Positions 1 through 12,914 of a DNA stretch of 64,000 bases are shown here, one piece after another. Source of the stretch: Amyloporia xantha (Eukaryota > Basidiomycota > Agaricomycetes > Polyporales > Adustoporiaceae); assembly GCA_036971615.1 (NCBI GenBank), contig JAYKKR010000001.1, positions 3,038,001-3,102,000 of the forward strand. Reading direction: 5' to 3'. The translations under genes and the position numbers were made by a program. The notes beneath the pieces are model-generated. The model was not told the origin of the DNA. It was given only the letters and a program-made list of their open reading frames with translations, and made no database searches. The first letter of the stretch is position 1; the number at the start of each line of letters is the position of its first letter.

Positions 1-2245
<2,245 letters not shown>

Positions 2246-2360
2246 TAGCTTTGTACACCACTTACGCCGGTATATCATGAGTCCTCACAAAGGGATATGC
2301 TCTGAGGATTGAAACTTTTGAGTGAACACTATGGATTCATGAATGTGTAAGGAAATAGTG

Positions 2361-3394
2361 CTACGAATTTGAAGGAAGCTCGTCGGTCCCACTATGTGTC
2401 TTCCGTCTACGTTTCCGCTTGTGGCCAGTACTACCTTCCTCGGGCTTGTGTTCGTCGATAGGATCGACACTCTCAAGGTGTTTCCGCTTTCCCGCTGTAT
2501 GCGGCTGTTCGTTTGAAGGTCGCATCTGGGTCTTGTCCTTTGTAGATGGCTGATCAGACTTGGGCTGCTTTTTCTTGACGCTGAGCGGGTTAGGACCCTT
2601 CGGTCCTTTCTTTTTCTTTTTGGGGGGTTCTGTGGGAGCTGTCGATGGCAGAGTGGCAAGCTCTGGAGCGGAGGGATGTAAAGTTTGTTCCTCGACCTGG
2701 AAGTGATGTCAACGGGGTATCCTGAGCGTGAGTGCGGAGAATCACTTACGGATTCTTTCGCCTCAAGGGTTGCTTTGCTAGGTGGTTCAAGGATCATGAC
2801 GGAACGGTTGATATGGACGATTGGGACACCTGGTATACTGCGTAATTGTGACCGTAGCTCTTGCGATTGCGTCGCGATCACATAGCGGTGCTTGTTGGAA
2901 TCACCTGTAACAGGCCTTGAGCCCTTCGCAATTTGACGTATGAGATGGGCTACGTACCGACCACGCTCGCTAGACAATCGTCTCCAGGTATGGGCTCGCG
3001 GTGGTTGCATTTCCGCCGCTCGAACGTCTTTGCGAGATCGACCGCCGGTTGCTGCTCCTTCCCTTGAAGATATAGTTCGTGTATGCAGCATTGTGTGATC
3101 ACTGAACAGCGGCTTCGCCGAGCAATCAGCGGATAGACCTGTGGTTCTCGGCGTAGGCGCACTCACTAGGTTTCACGGACCCCTGGAGAACGATCCCAAG
3201 CTGTTTGACGAGCTCGAGCTTCTGCAAGATGGAGGCTTTGCACAGCTCCGAGTCCACTAGAGCCCAGCCTCAATATCGAGTGGTTCTACGGGCTGAAAAT
3301 ATTCACCTAGGACCTGGTATGGCTGTCTGAAGCCAAACGACATCGAGTAGAGAGACATGAGCTTGCGATACGCCTTGGCCCGTTTTTGCCGCAT
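2361..3394 (-). CDS. UTP23: rRNA-processing protein UTP23 (PIN-like)
   Basis: UTP23 is a nucleolar component of the small-subunit processome needed for early 18S rRNA maturation and snR30 release. Five exons (3394-3307, 3256-3167, 3101-2958, 2904-2750, 2696-2361) give 270 residues. It starts MRQKRAKAYRKLMSLYS, typical of the Fcf1/Utp23 PIN-domain family. A Cys/His cluster (ITQCCIHELY, then RRKCNHREPIPGDDC) matches the UTP23 zinc-binding site. The segment HRYVIATQSQELR with IPGVPIVHINRSVMILEPPS is the family signature. The C-terminus is Lys-rich and basic (KKKKKGPKGPNPLS), as expected for a nucleolar protein. It is divergent from EMC7, with 208 bp between the start codons. Confidence 0.95.
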
Positions 3395-3602
3395 GTTTGC
3401 GTAGTATAATCAAGGCGTAGGAGACGGAGAATACGAGTCTCAAAAACGGTCAAGCGACAGTAGCGGAAATTTCAAGTCTAAGAGAAGGAGCGTCGATCAC
3501 TTTGAGTTGTGTGGTCTTGTTGATCGAGTCCTTCAGAGCAACTGCGTCACGCTCAGGCTCAGGCTTCGCTATACTCCTCTCTCTCCGGTTCGGTATACGG
3601 CA

Positions 3603-4613
3603 ATGCGGATATTGATCGTCTTTCTCGCTCTCGCGAGGTGAGTGCCTTGGCGAAGGGGATGTGTGCAAGTACTTATCAAAGGAGCCCAGTTTTTCCTTCT
3701 CCTTTGCGCTGGATCTCAAGGGCCGGGTACAATGGAACGAGATTTGTTCAAGTACGTCGCGCCTACTTGCCGGTGGACTTAACTCATACCAATGAGCATA
3801 GGTCTCGGAGAGTTAGGTCAAGCCAAGGTTGTCCTTGACAATGGCAAGCTACGTGGAGGGGTGACACGGAGTGGTGATTTCGTGATGTCTGTCCACTCCT
3901 CTCCTTTTACCTATTCGCGTACTAATATCCACGGACAGCCCCGATGTTCCTGCAGGGACCTACATCCTTTCAGTAGTAGCGCATGATCATGTATTTGATA
4001 AGGCATGCCTTTCCCTTCATCGTTCAGTATTCCTCACTCAGCCGAACTCCTCTACACAGCTACGAATAGATGTATTCGAGACAGAATCTCTGCCAGAAGT
4101 CCGGCCATATATTCCCGGCACACCACTTTCCCCGCCCTCCGCTATCACCCTTCCCTACCCCATCGTGCTCTCTGCGCGGCAGAAGAACGACTACTTCATT
4201 CCCAGACAGTCGTTCAACCTTGTCGGTATGTTCCAGAGTCCCATGATGCTGATGATGCTGGGCATGGGCGTGATGGTACTGGGCATGCCATATCTTCTGG
4301 TATGAGCAGACATTGTATGTCACAGTTGTAACGAAACTGACGGCTTTGCACTTTGCAGAAAAATATGGATCCCGAGATGCTGCAGGATTTCAATAAGCGT
4401 CAGGCACGGATTAGCAACCTTCAAAGCTCGATACAGAGTGGTGATCTAAGTTCGGGGTATGTTTTTTGCATTGTTTGACGACGCACCGTTAATGAGTCTG
4501 GTCCGGTCAGATTGTCGGCGTTGATAAGTACTGGGGATGAGGAGAAACCTGCCCCTAAGCAGGCGACTCCCTCCGGCATCAAACACCGAGGCGCGAAGAA
4601 CAAAAAGCGTTAG
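3603..4613 (+). CDS. EMC7: ER membrane protein complex subunit 7
   Basis: EMC7 is a lumen-facing subunit of the ER membrane complex, which inserts and stabilises transmembrane proteins. Seven exons (3603-3637, 3690-3751, 3802-3886, 3939-4002, 4060-4299, 4359-4456, 4511-4613) give 228 residues. The N-terminus MRILIVFLALAR is a signal peptide. A beta-sandwich carbohydrate-binding-like domain follows (LDNGKLRGGVTRSGDFVIPD, then AGTYILSVVAHDHVFDKLRI). Next comes the hallmark YFIPRQSFNLVGMFQSPMML and one membrane helix rich in Met and Gly. The tail is basic (HRGAKNKKR). Intron 4 (4003-4059) begins with GC instead of GT. Phases close throughout. Confidence 0.93.
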
Positions 4614-4919
4614 ACCGCTATGTAATTCGTTGTGGGGTAATATTTATTAGTCTTGTATCATACCCGTGGGGAAACATGCTACTTGGAGTGATATTTATGA
4701 GCGTGGAGTCGCAAGCCACAGTACAGCGAGCGTCAAGTGCATTCGTACAGACGTATTGGAATTTGTCTCGACTAGGTGATTGGACCCCCAAGTGCGAGAG
4801 TAACACTCAGCCGCTCCGACTTGTTCTACTACACATCTACCCGCATACCCTAGGTAAAGACGACGGTGCTCAATGAGCACACAATGAACCGCACGACAGT
4901 CTGTTCCAGGCCATCGCCC
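4614..4919. other. Convergent intergenic spacer
   Basis: A 306-bp spacer between the 3' ends of EMC7 and the next gene on the minus strand. No coding or RNA signal was seen. Confidence 0.5.
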
Positions 4920-5525
4920 TTATCCCGGAGACGGCTGCAACGGTGATAATGCCGCAGGATGATCCTCCTTACTGCCCGATCCCGGATACTCGAGGGCACA
5001 CCGGAGGACAGTGTTCCTGCCATGTAAATGTATAACAACGAATATTGGTGACTTGGTGTATCCAGACGCACCGCTGCCGGAACCGAGCAAGGATTGCATG
5101 AGGAGACACGCCATCATCTTCGTCCATGCTGCCACAGGGTCAAATGGCAGCTCGTGCAATATCTAATGACATACGCACTTCTCTTCCGGCATTGTCGTGG
5201 TCTCTAGGATGTACATCTTGTCATTTCTGAACGGCTCATCGTCGGCAACACCAGCACCGGGGGCATCGATGATCCTGAGGCCTGTCACCGCAAGATCAGC
5301 TGAGAGGCTCTTGACTTCTGGCGTTCGAAATTTGGCGGGATCATAGTCAATGACGAGGATGTGTTCTCCAGGGTACTGCGGCAAGAGGGAGTGTGGCGAG
5401 TCGTCGGCATAGTGGTATTCGATGATTGGGTGGCTCAGTGATGTCGACGCAGGCCCAGAGGGGTTGTTAAGCGTGGAGCTTTGTGATACCAGTATGTAGT
5501 ATGGGGGCTCCTCAGTGGAGGACAT
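4920..5525 (-). CDS. Small conserved-looking fungal protein, function unknown
   Basis: Three exons (5525-5179, 5128-5072, 5016-4920) give 166 residues. The protein starts MSSTEEPPYYILVSQSS. It contains HPIIEYHYADDSP and HILVIDYDP in its first half and RNDKMYILETTTMPEE in the middle. After the splices it reads ILARFRQRNTVLR, which looks like a short helical tail. No signal peptide, membrane segment or known catalytic motif is visible. The splice choice is supported by the open and sensible sequence across both junctions. I do not recognise a named family. It may be a basidiomycete-restricted protein. Confidence 0.7.
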
Positions 5526-5837
5526 GCTGTATTGATGTTATGCGTATGAAGCTGGGGCCGCAGCCTTGCAGGCGTACACACGAGCATGTGACAGACGCGT
5601 CGCGTCTCGCATTCGTGCCATCTCGTTCCCCTCCGAGGATCACTAGAGTTGTCTGCTTCCTACCATGTCTTTTATGATACGCTTTATCTTTTGTCGGTCT
5701 TGTCAAATAACGTCTGTGAATATCTCGCGATATGCCTGACTGAACGACCGCACTGACATCGGTACCAGCGCGCGAAGTGCCATAAGATCAATCGATCCCC
5801 CTGGCGACACCAGCTTCGTTACCGACCACTCTCATAC

Positions 5838-5847
5838 TTTAAATAAG
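5838..5847 (+). promoter_or_regulatory. TATA-like box of CAP-protein gene
   Basis: TTTAAATAAG lies about 130 bases before the ATG at 5977. It is followed by a long CT-rich stretch (5875-5955) typical of a fungal transcription start region. Confidence 0.5.
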
Positions 5848-5976
5848 ATCCCCAGGCGGGTTTGACTGCAAGCTTTTCTTCCTTCAGCCTTCAGTCCCGG
5901 CGGCACTCCTTTCTTTCTTTCATTCGTTCAGAAGTCTTTCATTTAACCCACCTTCTTTCGTGTTCGCCCGACCAAC

Positions 5977-7260
5977 ATGAATCGGCTATTATTCTTCATC
6001 TCATTCGCCCTCATCATTCTGTGCGTAGCTGAAGGTGGAAATGCTGGATTAGCCTACCCCCATCGGTACCACAAAAGGCATGGTAGCACACTAAAGCACC
6101 AAGAGAATAGTCTCGCGCCGAGGTATGTAGGGAATGTCAAACGGGATGCTTGCCGTGTAAGGCCAAGGTATGTCCATAGAGCAGTCGATTTCTCTCGTTC
6201 ACATACTCGCCGGTTTGGCTCTCTAACGCTCTTCCTGTCAATCTATAGCTCCCAGAGTACAGTCTCCTCCGTATCCTCTGCAGTAGTAACGGTGCAATCT
6301 GTCGCGTTGCCAACTACATCATCATCTGCGCTAGCTACACCATCTGTCCAATCAGTGGCTACTCCTTCTATATCATCATCTTCAGTCGAGGCTGCTGCTA
6401 CGAACGCGGTCCCAGCAACAATCGCCCAACCCACATCGTCTCCTGTCCCCGCCACTACTGCCCCTGTCCCGCCGACAACCAATGTCCAGGCAACAGCGTC
6501 TGCTGTGACTTCCTCGACACAGAGTCAAACTTCGACGTCATCAGATACGTCGCAGAGTGACATTGACCAATACCTCAACGATCAGAACACTGTTCGTGCA
6601 CAGCATGGTGCTGTAGCGTTGACCTGGAACAATACGCTTGCTGCGGCTGCGCAAGAGTGGGCCAATGGATGTATATTTGAGCATTCTGGCGGCAAGCTGG
6701 GCCCGTATGGAGGTACTGTTCTATCATTGCGTTGTTGGCAGAAGAGATTGGACTTAATGACATGGTCCGCAGAGAACCTGGCTGCCGGCACAGGCAGCAG
6801 CTATGGCATAGCAGCAGCCATCAGCTCTTGGACCGATGAAGTCTGTGAGTAACATCAAGTGCTATCTCGCTCACGGTCTTGTCTTAAATCACGCTTCCAG
6901 CACAATACAGTGCGAGCGATCCTGTAGCATCTCACTTCACACAGGTATGGCACATGAAACAATCATGCGAATTGATGTCCAACAGATCGGCCTATAGGTG
7001 GTTTGGAAGGCCTCGACGGAGGTAGGCTGCGCTGTTCAAGAATGCAGCGGGATATTCCCAGCCAGTTACGGGGTGAGCATTTCTTTGCACGACGACTGCT
7101 TGCTTGGTTTTATGAAACCCCGTGCTGCAGGAGGCCCAATACTACGTCTGCGAATATTATCCGCAAGGCAATATCATTGGACAATTTACGTGAGTTTTCT
7201 CATCGCGAAGGAACCGATGGGTGCTGATTATTTTGCGACAGGCAAAATGTACAGGTATAG
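5977..7260 (+). CDS. Secreted CAP/PR-1-like protein
   Basis: A member of the CAP (SCP/PR-1/Pry) superfamily, secreted proteins that in yeast bind sterols and fatty acids. Seven exons (5977-6167, 6249-6712, 6773-6844, 6901-6944, 6998-7072, 7131-7189, 7242-7260) give 307 residues. A signal peptide (MNRLLFFISFALIILCVAEG) is followed by a Ser/Thr/Pro-rich stretch of about 120 residues, probably an O-glycosylated linker. The CAP domain begins near DIDQYLNDQNTVRAQHGA. Visible CAP motifs include WANGCIFEHS, GENLAAG, HFTQVVWKAS and YYVCEYYPQGNIIG, with the His and Glu residues of the central cavity present. Cysteines at CIFEH, GCAVQEC and VCEY fit the conserved disulfides. Function beyond family membership is inference. 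Confidence 0.9.
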
Positions 7261-7644
7261 TACTACCCCGCTCGCTGAGCATTAGTTATTCGATATGAGG
7301 CTTGAACCTTCATCTTTTGACTTGGGACATCGGGCATGTTCAATTGTTGTCAACCGACTTTTTGTATATCAATCATAACATGTAAAGTACAGACCTATGG
7401 AGCACTTCTCGGAGATTCCGCACCTAGCGTCATACAGAAACGCCTTCCAAATTTCGCGGTCACTTTGTAAGCAGCATGCTCGCTGTAGCATAATAACTTT
7501 GTGTCATACAGAGATGAAGCATACGGACAACATGACCTGAGGTAGGATCAATGCGAACATGAATTTGACCTGCCTGGAGGAAAATATGAAGACATACTAT
7601 CTGGTTTTGTGAGGTTGTACAATCTCGCTACTAAGTATGAGTGC
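7261..7644. other. Convergent intergenic spacer
   Basis: A 384-bp, AT-leaning spacer between the CAP-protein gene and the F-box gene, which converge here. Nothing recognisable was seen. Confidence 0.5.
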
Positions 7645-8990
7645 TCAAACGCTCAACAGTGAAGATGTGCCGTGCTGAACTGAGAGTTTTCCTGAAGTTG
7701 CAAGATCACGAAGCAAGCTCCTGATTAACTCCTCCCCGGGGCTCTTGGTTTTGTCTCCAACGAGCACAAACGCTACTTTCTCAAGACTAACGAAGTTTGG
7801 ATGCGCCAGTGTGGGTGGAAGCGTACTGAGCCAGCTGAACTCGGACGGATATTTGGTCCAAGGGAATATGCAGATGCAGAAGGTGATGGTACGAACACCG
7901 TTCAACATCGGTTGCGAGAGAAATGTCAGAATCCGCTCGGGACAGTCCACTTTCTGTCTCGAAAAGAAGGACATGCTTTGAATGCTGCTGTATCCCTGTA
8001 GGCCAGCTTTGATTGCTGTAGAGACATGTTAGATAGTAGCTACATGTAATCAATCCTCAATTACTAACCGTCAGGTTCGATCGGTCGGAGTCCATTAGGG
8101 TCAACACATAGCTCCTCTAGCGTTGCGCGATTGGTGAACCCTTGCATGATGGCTTTCCAACCAGCGGAGGCTGCGTCACGGTAGTCTTGTTTCATGGAAT
8201 TCAGCACCGACTTCCTGCCTTGGACTAAGCAGTCGTACAGCGTTTCTTCGTATTCGAGGGCTGAATCGCGGGATTCGGGCAGCTCTGCTTGTGTCGTGTC
8301 TCTAGCAGAAACAGCGGAAGGAAGAACACAATTGGCACCCCCATGAATTATCAGGCGCTTTAGGTTGGGGAGGGACCCAGTAACGCGGGACATGTCTTCA
8401 GCGCTAGCGGCCATTGATCCTGCAACGCCGAACTCCTGCAACGTCGTCGGTATTTTCGACAGCGCCACAATTGAAGACGGTGTGATCATGAGATTCACCA
8501 GCTGCAAATATTGAAGCCGGTCTAATCGAGGGAAGATTTCACCCAGTTTACATGCGTCTGCTACGTGGTCGGACGCCGATCGACAACACCATTGAATAGA
8601 AAGATGCTCGACGTAGGATCCAGCGATGGGAGAACAGGATAGCAGGTCATGAAATGAGTCCACCGTCTTCGTACCCCGCCCGAACTTCTGCGAGACCAGA
8701 GAGACTCGAAGAAACCGATAGTAACGTGCTCCAGAGACCCATGCCCGACACGTAAGGCTGCATGCCGATAGCGTAGGCTTGTCGGCTTGGAGATAGCCCA
8801 TGATTTTGTCGAGTAATTCGGGAATGACGATCGGGTTGGGACGATTCGAAAGTAATGTCGGCTCTTGAAGCGGCGGCACCGGGGTTGAGGTCTTCTTCTT
8901 GTTCCTCCGACCAAGATCTGCGAGCATCGTACGGAGGCGGAAAACAGGAGAAGAGGATTGGAGGGTGCTGTCTGACATTGATGGAGCCAA
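7645..8990 (-). CDS. F-box domain protein
   Basis: Probably a substrate-recognition subunit of an SCF ubiquitin ligase, from the large F-box expansion of mushroom-forming fungi. Two exons (8990-8069 and 8015-7645) give 430 residues. The F-box-like segment is near residues 50-90 (PIVIPELLDKIMGYLQ, then LSACSLTCRAWVSGAR). Leu-rich stretches follow (HLSIQWCCRS, RLQYLQLVNLMI, LPNLKRLIIHGG) that look like irregular leucine-rich repeats. The start MAPSMSDSTL could be four codons later. The substrate is unknown. The only ubiquitin-related neighbour is the polyubiquitin gene 5 kb away. Confidence 0.82.
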
Positions 8991-9603
8991 TCTGTTTGAC
9001 TAGAGAAGACAATCGCGAGTCAGATTGCCGTACTCGATGTTGTTATGCACTGACCTGTCCTGAAGTGCCGTGCCTAATTATACCGGGGAGCTCTATAGGG
9101 GTGCTTGGAGTATGCAATGCTGGATATCCATCCACCACATAGGTTTGAGTCTTTATAGACCTAGTGCCGCATCACAACCATTTTGTTGTCTCGCACGCTG
9201 ACAATACTCATCACGACAATGAACAGCAATGAACAGCCTCGCTCTCAGCTCCGCTCGAGTACTAGCCGATGAGGTATTTATACTCGGCGTGCCTAGATGG
9301 TTAAGTACCTTTGTTTCATGGTTGTTAGATATTCAGCACATACGGCGAAGTTGGATGCAGGTCGTACAAATGAGTGTAAGCAAGTTTAATACGTCGACGT
9401 TGAACTCTGTCATGAGTGGATGAGCATCGATTGAGGTCGCCACCATCTAATCTGGGGCATGTGATTTCCGACACATGCTCCGTAACAAGTTGGATTCCAA
9501 TTTCCAGCTCCAGATTTCCGTATGGCTCTATAGCTAGGTCTCTAGCACCCAGAACTGCATCGGATTCTACCTGACATTGTCATTTTTTCATGAGACACCA
9601 CGG
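8991..9603. other. Divergent intergenic region, F-box gene / DLT1
   Basis: A 613-bp region holding the promoters of the F-box gene and DLT1. An AT-rich run TATTTATACT lies near 9270. No further gene was recognised. Confidence 0.5.
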
Positions 9604-10646
9604 ATGTTCAGAAGACCTCGAGGGATCTCAACCATTTGCTGGTTTCTCTATATCCTCCTCGTTCTCGCCACGATATTCTTCGCTGCCGTCTCTTGCTCCC
9701 TTCTCCTCTCGCAGGCTGTCAGGACTTCCCCCCACCGTTCATGGGTGAAGAATTTTAACGCGGTTGTGATAGGTGCCGCATATGCCATCGTGGTAAGTTC
9801 ATGTCTTGCAGCAGCTCAACGGTCCAAGGTCAATCGAATGGCGGTCATTAGTGTGTCGTCTCGCTTGCATTCTGCTTGAAGCGAAGGATAGCGGTACACA
9901 GGCGCCTGCAGAGGATATCGAAGACATACCGAATTCTAGGGAGAGCCGATTTACCTGATGTGAGTGCTACAGAATTTATGTTCACTCCCTTGCTTCTTAC
10001 TTCCTCGTACAGTCCGTACATCGCTTTGTTCAGCAGGAGTATACCCGTGCTTGCTTGATCACGTATGAATCTCAACCTAGAGATGGCCATCAGGAAGGAT
10101 GGGGCAGACCTGGCATGTCCATCTTGCTTGAGCATTTGAACGCCTCCTGACCCTAGTTCAGGCACGAAGTTCGCTGGAGTGCGGTTTCGTACTGCTCTCA
10201 TGGATGAAATCCGTGCCATAGGTTTGTTTCCGTTCTATAATGTGTGTCTCCTCATCTAATTCCCAAGGCACCTATCACTCATGTTAGATGCCCTCGCGCA
10301 CCTGATTATTCCCCACCATCCTCTGCTCCGGCCGCACGTGCGGATGCTGCATCACTTCCGATTTATACTCCCTCTCCTCCCTCGAGATGAAGACGGCCTC
10401 ACTCCTCTCCATTACTACGACGCAGCCGTCCAACTCGTGCGATGTGCGTCGAGAGAGCCCACGGAAGCTGAGTTCGAAGTTGGCCTGAACGCCGCTGCGG
10501 AGATCAAGCGGGTGTAAGTGCATGTCTCCGTGTCTCGCAAAATGGTGCTTATCGCGTAATCCGATGCTAGTCTGGAAGAATGCCGACAGGAGATGCTCGA
10601 AGGATCCAGCTCGGATCTAGGGAGCGCGATGTCGGCGGAGATTTGA
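9604..10646 (+). CDS. DLT1: Defect-at-low-temperature protein 1 (DLT1)
   Basis: A fungal membrane protein named from a yeast cold-growth defect; its molecular role is unclear. Six exons (9604-9792, 9852-9959, 10013-10112, 10162-10221, 10288-10513, 10571-10646) give 252 residues. Two membrane helices near the N-terminus are visible (FLYILLVLATIFFAAVSC; then VVIGAAYAIVCVVSLAFCL). The family core SQAVRTSPHRSWVKNFNAV lies between them. RRLQRISKTYRILGRADLPD and HLIIPHHPLLRPHVRMLHHF follow, then a helical tail (FEVGLNAAAEIKRVLEECRQ). The ATG at 9604 is the first in frame; the open frame upstream has no ATG. Intron 3 (10113-10161) starts with GC instead of GT. Confidence 0.9.
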
Positions 10647-11107
10647 CGGCCGGTGAGTCTCTAGGCCACTGGGAATTCCCCGCACATTGTAATCATAGCG
10701 CTGGCAGACTCGGGTGTGCGGTTCATAGGGCATACTTCCTAACGCTCAATCAGCTTCTCACACTGCATTTGCCTGCATGTCAGCGCGTTCCGAGACGTGT
10801 ACAATGGAGATGCTCAACTCCGCAGTTTGACATAAAGGGCCCACCCAGGTGCCCCCGGGGCAGTCCGAGGGTCTGTAACCCCAGGAAGTCATGTTAGGTC
10901 GATCTGCGACCTGATAGCCTAGTATCTAGCATGGCAAAGTCTGACAGCAGCATTGCCGCAGATAGTAGCTTCTCAGCGTCCCACCGTAATGCCATTGTGT
11001 AATGAAACTGGTATAGGGCCATATAGAAGTACAGGTACAGGTACAGGTACTGGCAGGATGTAGCAGGGTATCGTTCATTGCAAAACATCGAAGGTGTCTT
11101 CATCTGA
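10647..11107. other. Convergent spacer with short tandem repeat
   Basis: A 461-bp spacer between the 3' ends of DLT1 and the glutathione transferase gene. The only structure noticed is a 6-bp tandem repeat at 11029-11050. Confidence 0.5.
11029..11050. repeat. GTACAG tandem repeat (about 3.7 copies)
   Basis: The 6-bp unit GTACAG is repeated almost four times without change. It lies just past the stop codon of the glutathione transferase gene and is an ordinary microsatellite. Confidence 0.85.
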
Positions 11108-12218
11108 TCAGTGCAGACCTTCCGCATAGACCTTCTTCCAGCTCGGCCTCTCGCTCCATGCAGCCCAATACGCAGCCACTTTCGCAGGGATCGGCTCTTT
11201 CGTCTCCTTCTCGAGCGCCTTATAGCCATCCTGGCCAGGGTTCCCACCGGCGACATGTGCGAGGCGCGCAAGCCAAGCGGCCAGGTGGAAGTCGTCCTCT
11301 CCCGGCGCTGCTCCGCCCAGGAACCCACTGTCAGGGAGGGTAGACGGCAGCTCATTGATGATGAACGCGGACAGCGTCTCCCAGTGGGCGGTGGATTGCT
11401 GGAAGAAAGCAGCTTTGGCGTCCTCCGACGCTTCCCCCTTGTAGATTGCGAGGACTCCGCCATTGCCAGCAATCTTGTCCTCATAGAATTGCTTGAAATG
11501 GGCTGCCTCGGGAGTCTTGGAGTACTTCTCCAAGGCATCCTGACCTACAGGTGGAATATGAACAGCTGTAGGAAACTCCCTTTCATCTTTAGGGGCTACT
11601 CACGGTTCTGGACAAATGTGATGGGGAAGCCGGCGGCGGCGGCCTTCAGCTCATCCTCATTGCGCTAATCCAGTAAGGGCTCAGCGACACAACTATGATG
11701 CTGAAAGGTGCTAGACGTACCGTGAGGAGTAAGATGAAGTTCGGGTCGTACTTATCCTCATGTATTTTCGCGATGAACGAGGTTCCTGGACTGACTTTCT
11801 TGGATGCATGCTTGACAAGATACCCAGTGACTGATGCCGTGTCCGTGAAGACCTTCCCATCAACCTGTAGAGTGGGCAAGGAGGCTTTGGGATTCTGTAG
11901 CGATGATCAGCAAGCACCACCATTGTAGATCAAAACGGCGCACAATACGCAAGAATTCAGGTGCAAAATTAGCGCCTTCTACCAAGTTAACGACCTTCTT
12001 CTCGACGGCACCGCTGGGATATCCCAGCTCCTCACTGGTCGCAAGTAGTAGTAATTCGTGAGTCAAACTTTGTCCGGGCTGAGGGAGTATTAATGGACTT
12101 ACATAGCGAGCTCTGGCACGGCCGACCATACAGACAGACCGAAGACATAGAGCACAGGCTGCCGTCGCGTGAACAAGCGCCGCACTGGGGAAGTGACTTT
12201 CGAGAACACCTTAGACAT
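11108..12218 (-). CDS. Glutathione S-transferase-like protein
   Basis: A GST-fold protein, likely a detoxification enzyme using glutathione. Five exons (12218-12103, 12034-11944, 11894-11721, 11664-11604, 11544-11108) give 292 residues. The N-terminal thioredoxin-like half contains GAVEKKVVNLVEGANF and INPKASLPTLQVDG, where the Pro after SL is the cis-Pro of the glutathione site. FTDTASVTGYLVKHA supplies the usual (D/E)(S/T)-type contact. The C-terminal half is helical (DDFHLAAWLARLAHVAGG, PAKVAAYWAAWSERPSW). About 30 basic residues precede the first strand (PVRRLFTRRQPVLYVFG), which could be a targeting sequence. The class is not assigned. A glutathione link to the carrier at 41.4 kb is only a shared theme. 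Confidence 0.85.
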
Positions 12219-12914
12219 CGCTGTGGAAGAAGTGGATGGTAGCCTTGTATGGTCTGAGCTGCAGGTTAAGATTAGGGTTCAGTGCGGCGGCGATAGTATT
12301 TGAAAGTGGAAGGCGGTCTTTATATACCACCGCAGCCGAGATAGAAGCTGGAATATGGGCGTTCTGGACTGTGTCTGATAACCCCGTAGGGTGTCTTATA
12401 CCACCCATAACCGCCGGCCAATGAAGTTGTCAGCCTCATCGTGATGGACGGTCATCGACGTAAAGATGTCGAATCTCACGTGAAAGCTTCCAGCAGATTT
12501 ACAAATGACCACGATGTGGTGTGTCCCTGCAACATCCGCATCATTATGGACATCCACAGACTGGCTGGTCACATTGCGTGCAGATATCGGATCAAACGCA
12601 TCGCACGCCTTCTTGTCATAATGACACGCCTTTCCGTGCCGTTGCGCAAAATTGCACATGCGCTGATGCACTGGTTAGAACTCTAATCATCATTATACTT
12701 GCACTCGTTTGCTCGAATCTACCAGCTATCGTCAGCATAAAATATGTACGACATGGGCAACTTCGGGGATCATACACAAAGTACAGCAGTCTAAGGCAAT
12801 GCCCACCCTGCGAAGTATTCCAAATCCCGAAGCCAGTATATAGGAAAGCAGTCGACTGGACTGATTGTTTGGCATCCGTGTGCTGGAAGTAACCATGTTC
12901 AAGGAAACTATGGG
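12219..12914. other. Intergenic region upstream of GST gene
   Basis: About 700 bp between the GST start and the 3' end of the BTB gene. Only scattered short open frames are present; none looks like a gene. Confidence 0.45.

Noticed and set aside
9577..9603. Extended DLT1 start
   Set aside because: The extension begins with TTG; the first ATG is at 9604 and fits the family.
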